Shown: positions 23,544-33,348 of the stretch, one piece after another
How positions within the stretch are numbered: the stretch's first letter is position 1
Layout: every line of letters begins with the position of its first letter
Assembly (NCBI GenBank): GCA_006538405.1
Contig: BJKQ01000008.1
Location: forward strand, 806,001-870,000
Direction of reading: 5' to 3'
Origin: Hansfordia pulvinata
Taxonomy: Eukaryota > Ascomycota > Sordariomycetes > Xylariales
Length of the DNA stretch: 64,000 nt
Made by a program: the position numbers and the translations under genes
Notes under the pieces: generated by a model
What the model was told of the DNA's origin: nothing
The model's input: the letters and a program-made list of their open reading frames with translations, nothing else
Databases searched by the model: none

Positions 23544-25597
23544 ATGGCCGACCTCGCCGACTCCCTCACGGCCATCCGCGAGGGCGCCAAGGAGGACACC
23601 TTCACCTACCTGACCATCCTCGAGTACCACGTCAAGAGCCCCGAGGTCCTCCCCGCCCTCAACGACGTGCTCCAGGATGCGGACCTGACCAAGCAGATCG
23701 GCTGGGACCTGGTCCAGCTCCTGCTCAAGGTCCCCGGCTCCGAGCCGTGCCTCGAGACGGTCGCCCGCCTGGGCAACCCCCGCGAGGTCATCATCAAGGT
23801 CATGGAGTCCCTCGACGCCATCGCCAAGGCGCAGCCCTCGGCCGATCATCCCGGGGCCGCGGCTGACGACGACGGCAACGACGACGGCGAAGGCGACGGG
23901 GAGCCCGCAGACGACCTGCCCCCCTCCCGGCACGCGGACGCCTTCATCATCCTGCTCGGCATGCTGGCCATCCTGCACAAGCGCATCAAGACCAAGTACC
24001 CCTCGCGGTTCCTGGGCCAGTCGCTCGTCAAGGTCCTCGGGGCCTACAGCCCGACGCCCGAGATGACGGCGTCGGCCATCAACCTGGTCCGCTCACTGTC
24101 CGGCCGCAAGCGGCCCCCCTTGCCCCAGCGGACCTCGAGCGTCAACGTGGTCAACCCGGACCACGACGGCGACAGCTCGCGCAACGCGCCCGACCCGGAG
24201 GCCGAGGCCGTCGACCCGGCCGAGGACGCCAAGCAGTCCCGCCTGCTGCAGTCCTTCGTCACGTGCGTCATCCAGCAGTTCGCCAACGCCCACGCCATGC
24301 AGTGGGCCCCGCGCCTGCTCGAGACGGTGTGCCCCGAGAGGAGCGTGCCGGGCAGGAGGCGCGTCGTCGACGTCTACCGGGACGACGAGACGCTGCAGAA
24401 GCGCGACGCCGTGGTCGGCAACCTGGTTGTGAGTTTTCCCCTTTTCGAAATGAAATCTATCAGTGTATTCTTGGCCCCGACGGCACGTTCCAGATCCAGA
24501 GCTGACAGCGCCCCCGACCCTTAAAGGCCCTCGCACACGACGTCGGCTTGACACGCTGCTCGGCCGGTCTCGTCAAGTCCATCATCGACGGCGCGACGTC
24601 CGCCGACCCGCTAGGGTCGTTCGAGGACTTCGACTCGGCCGACGACATCCACCTCTCGCCCGGCGGCGCCGTCTGCCTGATCGCCTACTGGATGTTCTCG
24701 TCCGACGTCTTCGGCGCCAACCACCCGGACCCGGAGATGACCACGTTCCCGGACCACCAGGACCTCCTCAAGCTGTTCTGCGGCGCGGACCCCCAGGCCG
24801 AGATCTCGGCGTACCCGGGCGTGGCGGACGCGCTGGTCTCGATCGGCCTCTCCCTCCGGGAGCGGGGCCACCTGACGGCCGGCGGCCCCGGCGGAGCGAG
24901 CGGCACCGACGACGACGACGACGACGGAACCGGCACCATGGCGTACCACCACTACCTGTCGCTCGTGACCGTCTTCCATCCGGACCTGCGCGTGCGCAAC
25001 GCCGCCAACGCGCTGGCGGGCATGGCGCTGCGGGCGCAGCCCGAAGACCAGGTCCGCTTCGAGATCCTCGAGGACCTGCTCGAGAACTGCATGTTCCCGT
25101 CCATGAAGGCGTCGGCCGTGGGATGGCTGAAGACGGAGATCTCGGAGGCGCGCGGGCGGCGGCGGCGAGAGCGAGACACGGAGGACGATCCGGAGAAGCA
25201 GAAGAACGACGACGACGACGACGACGACGACGACAAGAGCGGCAGCAAGTTCGCCTCCCCAGACGTCGTAGAGGCCCTCCAGTACTCGCTCTTCCCCGAC
25301 CTGACCCCTTACGCGGCCATGGACCCGGCCCAGCTGCTGCGCGAGTGGGCGCAGAACCACGCCTTCCTCCTGCAGGTCGCCAATTTCGCCTACTTCCTCT
25401 TCGCCGGCTGCGCCGACATGGTGCCCGCCGGGGTGGCGGCGGCCGTCGAGGAGCGCTTCGTGGCGCCGCTCAGGGCGGCGCTGGACCGGGTCCGCGGGCT
25501 GGAGGACCAGGACGGGGAGGGTGACGGGGTCGACGGCGAGGCGAGGGTGCTGATGGACGTGCTGAGCGATCGGCTGGGGGTTCTCGGGTCGTCGTGA
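23544..25597 (+). CDS. YAP-binding/ALF4/glomulin family protein (Ybp-like)
   Basis: Probable member of the YAP-binding/ALF4/glomulin family, which includes yeast Ybp1 (needed for oxidative activation of Yap1) and Ybp2 (kinetochore). Exons 23544-24428 and 24527-25597 join to 651 residues, in the usual range, across a 98-base intron starting GTGAGT. The protein is mostly alpha-helical with HEAT-like pieces: an N-terminal LTAIREGAKEDTFTYLTILE segment, a central LVKVLGAYSPTPEMTASAINL helix pair, and a C-terminal ALQYSLFPDLTPY followed by LLREWAQNHAFLLQVANFAY. Acidic inserts split the helices, including an Asp run from (GAC)n at about 25207-25233. No signal peptide or membrane span, so cytosolic or nuclear. 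Whether it serves Yap1 redox signalling or kinetochores cannot be decided here. Confidence 0.72.
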
Positions 25598-26361
25598 TTG
25601 CGAGGAGGGGGCTGCGTGAGACAGGGAACACAAGATGAAGAGTACCTAGAGAAGGGAGACAGATCAAGAAAAAAAGAAAGAGAAATCAACACATGAGGAT
25701 TCCCCGCTAGTACGACCCGAGGACTACAGGCAGGTGCAGAGGTAGCAAGCACCCTATGTATGCCTCGTCGTCGCGTGCACGATGCGAGCTCTCCCAGGCC
25801 GACTATCAAAGTGGCACGCCTGGCTCTCCTACAGAACACGCCGTCGTTCACACACATACACACACATGAAACGCCCCAGGCACAGAACAGACGTCGGTGA
25901 GGTGAGGGCCCAGCGCACCTGACAGAGATCCTGTCCCGCCCAGCGCCGGGGCGATTTCTTCTTGTCTGCGATCTTTCGTGGTGCCCTGATATCTGACTAT
26001 GGGTGTTCTCTCGGGCTTAATTATAAGGGGCCTGTTTAGGTCTGAGTATGAAGTCTCCCGGCTTTCGACCTGGATAGCATACAGACCCTGATCAGGAGAG
26101 AAATCTGCCTGAAACCAGGCTGGTCAAAACCCGAGGGTTTACATTACCCGGGAGCAGCACGCACGGGTGGCTGGTCAACCGAGCCGGCAGAACATGGTCA
26201 CCAGAAGGCTATAAGGGCTCACAGAACGTGAGGACGTTTGTGGCCGCGCGAGAGACCCCAAGAACTTTCCACTCGTCGTGGGTATTGGGTCAAGGGGGCA
26301 CGTTGCATTCTGGACTCTTTGCCTGGAGGCACATGTAGACACAAATACCCTGTGTACGCAT

Positions 26362-26448
<87 letters not shown>

Positions 26449-29400
26449 CACGCACAGCGCAGTTTCCTCTCGACCGAAAGAAGATGCACGGCCATGGCAC
26501 AGAGCGAGGAGCTGGCGCGGACGCCCGGTCAGCGCGGTGCGTGCACACGAAGCGTCCCGCTCGCTCTACGCCTCGCCCGCAAGAGGGACGGGCGGGTGTT
26601 TGGGGAAAACGTGATACCTCGCTCGCTCTCAAAGGCCTTGACGCCCTCTACCGGCCAGCACGCCCGGGCCCGCGCCGCCCGCCCCTGCGGAGCACGAGGG
26701 GCGAGAGGATGGCTTGGGCTTGTGGTTTACGCAACCACGCAACCCCTTCTCCTTTGCTCACCATGGGCTTTCGGGATCTCAGGTGAGCAGCGCGAAACCC
26801 CCGGTGCTGCGGATCCGAGCTGAACGCCCCCCCTGTAAGCAAGTATCTGCATTCGACCTGTCTTCTGTTTATGCCAGGCTCACGAGACTTAAGTAGCGAG
26901 AGACCTACTCGTAATCCGGACGGGAGAGGGATGAGTCGTAACGAGTGAGGGGGGGCGAGAGTGACGTACGGCCCTCCTGCGTCACGGAGCCCTCCGCGTA
27001 AGGGGAGAGGAGAAGAGAGGAGACGGGCCGGCCGGGCCCCGGCGACATGCGCGCTGTTTCGATGGGTCGGGGGGACGCCCAGCAGGCTGTCCTCGCCACT
27101 CTCGCCCCCGTGTTTGTGAGGGGTTGACGAATTTCGGAACACCTCGTGGTGCTCGGGGTGGTGGTCGGTCCGTGGACGTGGCATCTCGGGGGCCCACGCG
27201 GTGGGTGGCCTGGGTCTAGATAAGCATACCTGCCCGTCCTATTCTGCCGTTGGCCGAGATGAGTTGCCTCGGAGCAGGCCAGCGGCCTGGCTTGCTCTGC
27301 GCCGTGGGCTCTATAAGACGTGGAGCGACATCGACCAGCGGCGCAGTGGAGTAGTTAGTCTGAAGGCGGGCGCCTACCCGCGCAAGACATTCAAATGAAA
27401 AGAACGCAGACGGGCGGACAACCGAGCCAAGGCCCTGTTGATCCTTGTGGGCCTCCTTCCTCCCCTTGGCCTGACCGTCTGGTTCCGCCCGCGAACGTTC
27501 GTCCAACCCCCCAAAGCTTGAAGGATCCTATCCCAGGGATCCTTTCCAGGCCCGGCCCCGGGCCCCGTCTGCGCCGATGCGCGCGAAGGGATGGCCGCCA
27601 TGGGGTCCCGCCTTCTGGAAGCTTTCGGTCGGCGGGGTTGCGGAAGGTTTCTGCTCGTTCTCGAGCGAAAAGATCGACGGCCTCGGCCGGGCTCCCGAGC
27701 AAGGGAGGGGAAACGAAGGCTCTCTCTGGCCTTGCCCGTCCACGGTGAGGGGGCGCTGAGTATAACCCGCCCGACATGGGACACGCTTCGTCATAGAGAA
27801 CCCCTTGCCAGCAGTGGCGGACGCAAGCACGCCTGCTCGTATGCCTCCCCTGACGCTCACACGCACATACGCGCGTTCGGAGATGGGCCGCCAAGCATGC
27901 CCAGGGGCACCGACACCAGAAATAAGAAACAAGACCAGCCTGCGCTGCTGCTGACGAAGGGGGCGTGGTGTACTCGTATGTGCTTGCCACCAGCCCCATC
28001 CCCAGGCTTCCCCCCCGGTGCGCGGTGCTGCCAAGTCGTCTGGTCGTCCGCGTGGCGCAACTTGTCGCCAGCACCCCGCTCCTGCGCCAGCAAGAGGTCC
28101 TCCATGCCGAAGCTGTGCATGATGGGGGCTTTGCGGTGTGATCCCGGTTCTCCGTGCTCAAGCAAAGGCTAATGATGGCTACGACAGTGGATGACTCCGT
28201 CGACAGGATGGTTCGATGTCGTCTTGTAAGGAGAGCAACTGGACATTTCCAAGTCGGAGCTGACTTCAATCCCCGATGCAACAAACCGCCCTGAAAAACG
28301 GCACAAGGCGACCACGTCTCTGGAAGACCGCCCATTGCAATCGTCGTGCGGCCCCATCCATTCCTACGCATGCGACGACTCGCACGAGTGGCGCACACGA
28401 GACAACAAGCCCTCGGAGGCCGAAGGGTGCCTCGCTCGCCCCGCCTCCCCGGACACGAAGCTCGGCGCGGTCTTATGCAAAGCCCGGAGGCTCGCGCCAC
28501 TCATCACCCACAATGTGAGGCGTTGGCAAGAAGAGAAGGATGTCAACCCTGGGCCCCATCAGACCTCCCTCTGTGCCTCTCGTGTGCGCTGGTGGGGGAG
28601 CTTCTTGCGAACATGGGCAGGGATGAGCAGAGCCCCCTCTTGCCAGCCCACTTCTCGGCTCGCCTCCGGACCGGCATCTCAGAGCCAGATCGACGTCGTC
28701 TCTTTCTTTCCTACTACCTGAAATAGGAAGGATGGGCATACCCTTCTTGTTGGTCGCCAGTTGACTGGGATGCAGTTCCAACTTCCAGAGTAGGGTTCTG
28801 TATTCTTTAGCCCGCGGCAGTTGAAGGACCGAATAAAGCCTTCTTCTTCAATTTTGTCGGGCTTTCTTTTCCTTTTCCTTTTTTTTTGAAAGAAAAAGAA
28901 TGGTCCAGTGAGCTGAGCTGTCTGGCGGGCTGTTGGATATTGTGCCGTGAACGTGCAAAGGTCTTGGGTTGCCTGAACCGGCGTGTTGGGAGCCAGGCGG
29001 CAAGCGAAGGATGCTCATAAAGGATTATCGCAGCGGCGCGGAAGCCCTTGTCAGATGATTAAGTCCGGGAGCCCAGCATTGGCAAATGCGCGCCTGTGGC
29101 AACAAAGCAATCCATCCGCCCGAGCTGCCCCTTGACGATATTGCACCCCTTGACGACCGAGCAAGCATGAGCATTGCGTGTTAGGTCTCGACCGAGCATT
29201 GATCTCCTTGGAGCTACCAAAGCCCCCCACATAACAGCTCCTTGTAATCGCAGCAGACCACCAGGGCCAGCCGAGCTGAGCACTTGGCAATCGCCTCTCG
29301 TGCTCTAACCTTGCCGTAGCAGTGGCTGTATTCAGTGAATGGGCCCCCCGCAGGCATCCAAGGGGCCATAGGTTCGCCGCCGTGAGGGCGGGGGTCCAGG

Positions 29401-29635
29401 AGTCGAGCTGGTCTTTCTCTGTTCCCATCCGTATAAGAGGGACAATCTTTTCCTGGCCATCCTTTCGGGGCCGTCTGCTGCTTCTGGCTGGATGCTGGTG
29501 GCCTTCTTTAACCACAGAGCCGCCCCATCAAGACACAAGCAAGGAATAACTGGTAGTTTATCGGGTACCTTCTAACATCTGTTTCCGCTATTGCTAGTCG
29601 ACGCAATACGGCCGCTAACAACCCCCCAAAAGAAC
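25598..29635. other. 4 kb spacer
   Basis: No supported gene. Features are an AC run passing into (GA)n at 26361-26446 and TACTCGTA at 26906 and 27971. The long minus-strand ORF at 27391-28500 lacks any domain and is rejected as chance coding in GC-rich DNA. Confidence 0.5.
26361..26446. repeat. (AC)n-(GA)n compound microsatellite
   Basis: An AC run of about 16 bases joined directly to about 70 bases of GA with a single GATA break. Intergenic. Confidence 0.95.
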
Positions 29636-30949
29636 ATGAAGTTCCACTACGTTACTCTAGGCCTCGTCGCCATCACCCAAGCGTACCCGCTGGTCAGCAG
29701 AGATGGCGAGGCCGACTCCGGGTATCGCGGACTCGTCACAGGGGATGATATCGATGACCCATTCGAGCGCCGTTCGTCAGATCGCGGACTCGTCACAGGA
29801 GACGATATCGACGACCCCTTTGAGCGGCGTTCTTCGTATCGCGGACTCGTGACTGGGGATGATATCGATGACCCCTTCGAGCGCCGTTCGTCAGACCGCG
29901 GACTCGTCACAGGAGACGATATCGACGACCCCTTCGAGCGGCGTTCTTCGTATCGCGGACTCGTGACTGGGGATGATATCGATGACCCCTTCGAGCGGCG
30001 TTCGTCAGACCGCGGACTCGTCACAGGAGACGATATCGACGACCCTTTCGAGACTCGTTCAACAGACCCCCCCAAGGCCCGCTCCTCTGTCCTGTTCCCC
30101 GCGGCGGGCGACGAGGAGACCACCGGCCAGGTGGCTAGGTCCATGGCCCTGGGGGAAAGGGAGGAACCGGAGAAGCGCCAGGAGGCAAGGAGGGCGCTTT
30201 GGGACGCGGAGGACACCGTGCGGCTGCAGGCCCGAGGCCCGTTCGACTGGATCAAGTCCAAGCTCGACCGGCTGTTCAAAGGGAAGGACTGGAAGGACAA
30301 GAACATGTGGATCCCCAAGATCTTCCAGAAGGGCGACGACGACGAGCTGGAAGGGTTCAACAGCAAGAACGAGAAGGTCGACATCGAGAAGCTGGGCGCC
30401 GACGAGGACGACATCGAGAAGGCCAAGGAGCAGAAGCCCGCGCAGAAGAACCTGTGGGCGCAGGCCCTGTCGCGCGGCCTGGGCTGGCTGGGCTGGAAGA
30501 AGCAGGAAAAGAAGGAGGACGCGGCCAAGGAGGTCAAGTCGTCCTCCGACGACAGCACTCTGGGCGTTGGCGTGGGCGGGCCGCTGACCGACGAGAGCGT
30601 CGCCAACCCCGTCAAGTCCGCCACCGCCAAGAAGAGCGACGACAAATTCGACTTTGACGGCGCCTACCAGACGGTCCAGCAGTGGCTGAGCCAGATGGCC
30701 CTGACGGTCGAAGATTCGCGCCTCGAGAAGCTCCAGAAGTATGGCAAGGAATCCAACATGAAGGACTGGTTCCACACTCTGGTCATCATTTGCCAGAAGG
30801 CCAAGACCATGTTCAAGAGCGGCGGCAGCCAGACCTCCGGCACCGGCACCGGTTCGTCTGGGGGAACCGCGGCGATCGGTTCTGGAGGTTCTTCGCTGAG
30901 CAATCCTCTCTCGATCGTCTCGGATCAGAGGCCTCAGAAAATAGGCTGA
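29636..30949 (+). CDS. Secreted repeat protein with Arg-Arg sites (Kex2-processed precursor type)
   Basis: I do not recognise a named family. A single exon encodes 437 residues. Residues 1-16 (MKFHYVTLGLVAITQA) are a signal peptide. Residues 30-143 are six tandem 19-residue units, YRGLVTGDDIDDPFERRSS, whose first residue alternates Tyr and Asp. Units 1-5 each hold Arg-Arg, the Kex2 cleavage signal; unit 6 has Thr-Arg instead. Further dibasic sites (EKR, ARR) follow at about residues 180-185. The C-terminal ~290 residues are Lys/Glu-rich with Trp-bearing amphipathic segments (FDWIKSKLDRLF, MWIPKIF) and a Gly/Ser tail. Seen: repeats, dibasic sites and secretion signal. Known: this layout defines fungal Kex2-processed repeat proteins, including RiPP precursors and pheromones. 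Inferred: release of four near-identical acidic peptides. No RiPP-modifying gene (DUF3328/UstY type) lies in the window. Confidence 0.8.
   Translation: MKFHYVTLGLVAITQAYPLVSRDGEADSGYRGLVTGDDIDDPFERRSSDRGLVTGDDIDDPFERRSSYRGLVTGDDIDDPFERRSSDRGLVTGDDIDDPFERRSSYRGLVTGDDIDDPFERRSSDRGLVTGDDIDDPFETRSTDPPKARSSVLFPAAGDEETTGQVARSMALGEREEPEKRQEARRALWDAEDTVRLQARGPFDWIKSKLDRLFKGKDWKDKNMWIPKIFQKGDDDELEGFNSKNEKVDIEKLGADEDDIEKAKEQKPAQKNLWAQALSRGLGWLGWKKQEKKEDAAKEVKSSSDDSTLGVGVGGPLTDESVANPVKSATAKKSDDKFDFDGAYQTVQQWLSQMALTVEDSRLEKLQKYGKESNMKDWFHTLVIICQKAKTMFKSGGSQTSGTGTGSSGGTAAIGSGGSSLSNPLSIVSDQRPQKIG
29723..30064 (+). repeat. Six 57-bp coding repeats arranged as three 114-bp dimers
   Basis: Units start at 29723, 29780, 29837, 29894, 29951 and 30008. 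Odd units (Tyr type) share one set of synonymous codons and even units (Asp type) another, so the duplicating module is the 114-bp dimer. Apart from the leading Tyr/Asp and the end of unit 6, nearly all differences between units are silent. Confidence 0.95.
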
Positions 30950-31725
30950 AGCTCAAAGTGACCGAGTATTGTCACTTTGCCGGAAACGAAATGGGTAGGT
31001 ATACCGTGGCCTGGTTTTGGTCGGGCAACCGATCTTCCTATTCTCGGGTTCGCACACGGCACGCAAGGCGTTGTTGCATTGCCAGTCCCGGCGTTGGGGA
31101 TGTCGTTCATATTATCGAGGCGGATTTCTTGTATGGGACATTCAAAGGCAACCTGTTGGTTGCATCGCACATAGCAAGCTGCAGACTTTTGTTAGCACAC
31201 TGAAGATATTGTATCAATTCGAATTCTATACCATTTGACTAGCCCGCCAATTTCGAAGAGACAAGTCAGCGTGTAAAGGGGAGACGCAGTAGGATCAGTG
31301 AGCGGGACGTGACGAAATGACGGACATGGGGCAGAAAATGAAGTTCGCAAAGAAGGGTTAGGTCACACAAGGGCTGTCGGCTTTCTGAGGTACGAGTGCC
31401 GTCAACGCCCGGCGCGAATCGGCAGGAACCATCACGCCATGCACCTTCCCGATCTAATCTGCAAACCCAGGTAGACAATTCTTCCGCAGGTCGCCGATCT
31501 GGCAAGGTGACGGATGGAGCTTATTCACGACTTCCAATGTCACCAAGTGCCATCATAAAATCATGGTGAATTATTATATTACTATTCCTCATTCGCATGT
31601 GGCGCAAATGGGTGATCCCACGTCGAGGAACGTTGGGTCCGGGTCGGCTCTGCGATCCAGTCAAGAAACCAGGCCAGAAACATTGCTTTTATGGCGGGAT
31701 TGGGTGTCGCTTTGAGGAGTGACAC
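30950..31725. other. Spacer between convergent genes
   Basis: Shared 3' region of the repeat protein and the sterol reductase. Lower in GC than the exons; no gene or repeat identified. Confidence 0.5.
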
Positions 31726-33348
31726 CTAGTAGATGCCAGGAACGATGCGAGATCGGACAATGCTCTTGTACTTCTCCCAGTCGGCGCCGTACTTACGGGA
31801 GCACTTCTCGTCGTCGCGACGGTCGCGATGGATCAGCAGCACCGCGAAGTAAACAATGTAGAAGTAGGTGAAGGCCATGCCCCAACCACGCTCAGCAGGG
31901 CCCTGGATGACCTGGCGGCCATCGAGCATGCGGCCAACAACGGTGACGCCCTCCTCCAGGCCGACGGTGCCGGCAGAAACAATGGCGTACCCGGAAATGC
32001 CCGTGGGCAGCGAGTAGGGCCATGACTGCAGCCAGTCGCCCAGGTAGTTGATGTGTCGGGCAACGCCCCACCAGCCCGAGGTCATCAGGCGCGATCCGGT
32101 GCGCGTCTCAATGTAGCTGATATGGGCGACAGATGGGTCGTTGGGGTTGGTGCGGAAGTTGTTCTTCTGCATGTTGCTTAGGCGGAAGATGGAGAAACCG
32201 ACGAGAAGGACCGCAGCCACGCCAGCGGTGCCCAGCCAGCCCAAGGAGACGGGGTGGACAGAGAGGTAGCGGGTCTGCTGGCTGTAGACAAAGGGGACCC
32301 AGACCAGGTCGCCGAACGCGAGCATGAAACCAAAGCCGTCAGTCGTAATGTCCATGGTGGTCATGATGGCCGGCTCCATGATCCAGCTGTCCACAACGTA
32401 CACGAACTGGACAATGGTAATGAAGACGATGCCGTCCGTGACGTAGCCAAAGGTCCGGTACTGCTTGGCAATGTTGGCGCAGTTCAAGATGATCCAGCCC
32501 AGCATACCGGGGCGCAGCTCCATCCACTCCTTGATGTCAACCTCGCCGATGAAAGGCAGGGTGACGCGGGGGTTCAGCTCCCGGCCAATGTAGAAGTCGT
32601 AGATCAGGTTGCCTGTGTGGCCGCCGGCAGCCAACTCGCGCAGCTCGGGGTTTCCGGGGGCGACGGAGAAGCTGCGGATGTAGACGAAGATGGCCAAGGC
32701 GTACGAGATGGCAATGTTGGCAGTAAGCAGCTGGACGCAGTTGTCGGAGATGAACGTCCACACGGGGAACTCGGCGCCCTGGGCGACGGTGCCGGCCAGC
32801 AGGATGACCAGGGTGAAGATGGAAGAGTTGAGGGCTGGTGTTGTGAGGTTAGCATGGGCTCTCCTGTCCAAGGCAAGACTTTCGTGTCGAAGGAACATAC
32901 TGTTGAGGCGGTACTGCAGCTTGCCGCCGCATTGCAGCTCGGTGCCCAGCTTCTCGGTAGCGGGAAGCAGGCGGTATAGGAGGGCGCTGAGCAGGTAGTA
33001 GGCGAGGGTGGCGCCGGTGGCCTTCCAGCTGCCGAGGCCCCAGACGCCATCCTGAGGCCAGCCAACTTCGGTCTTGAACTGGTCGAGATCGAAGGACTTG
33101 GGGCTCAGCAGCGAGGGGGCCGGGCAGCCAGAGACGTCATTGCAGGCAAAGGTGAAGAACCAGCAGAGGAGAGGCAGACCAAAGGTGATGGCCGAGGCTC
33201 CGAGACTACAATGCGCGGTTGACGGGTTAGCGGAGAGCAAGCCGAAGAGGGATGGATGGACTCACGGGCCGCCAAACTCATAGCCGTGAGGCGCTTCGGC
33301 CTCGGCGGGCTTGGTGCCCGCGGGTGACTTGTTGTCCTTGCCGGCCAT
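31726..33348 (-). CDS. erg24: Delta(14)-sterol reductase (C-14 sterol reductase)
   Basis: Ergosterol-pathway enzyme of the ER membrane that uses NADPH to reduce the C14-C15 double bond left by CYP51; the target of morpholine fungicides. Coding order on the minus strand is 33348-33266, 33205-32901, 32834-31726, giving 498 residues, typical for the family. Introns begin GTGAGT and GTATGT; the second is 66 bases and stays open in frame. Diagnostic sequence: YEFGGP near the N-terminus, FACNDVSGCPAPSLL, the DFYIGRELNPR segment, LMTSGWWGVARHINYLGDWL, and the C-terminal KCSRKYGADWEKY...IVPGIY shared by the ERG4/ERG24 family. Eight or more hydrophobic segments are visible. The NDVSGCPAPS and YEFGGP motifs favour ERG24 (Neurospora erg-3) over ERG4. 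The gene appears intact. Confidence 0.93.

Noticed and set aside
24611..25633. 340-codon minus-strand ORF over the Ybp-like gene
   Set aside because: Antisense shadow; Val/Arg/His-rich, and the sense frame has coherent helices and correct splice junctions.
27391..28500. 369-codon ORF on the minus strand
   Set aside because: No domain, no signal, Arg/Pro/Ser-rich chance composition, and overlapping ORFs of similar quality on the other strand.
29723..30064. Regularly spaced repeats that might be read as a CRISPR-like array
   Set aside because: Units abut without spacers and encode a continuous protein repeat in a eukaryotic gene.
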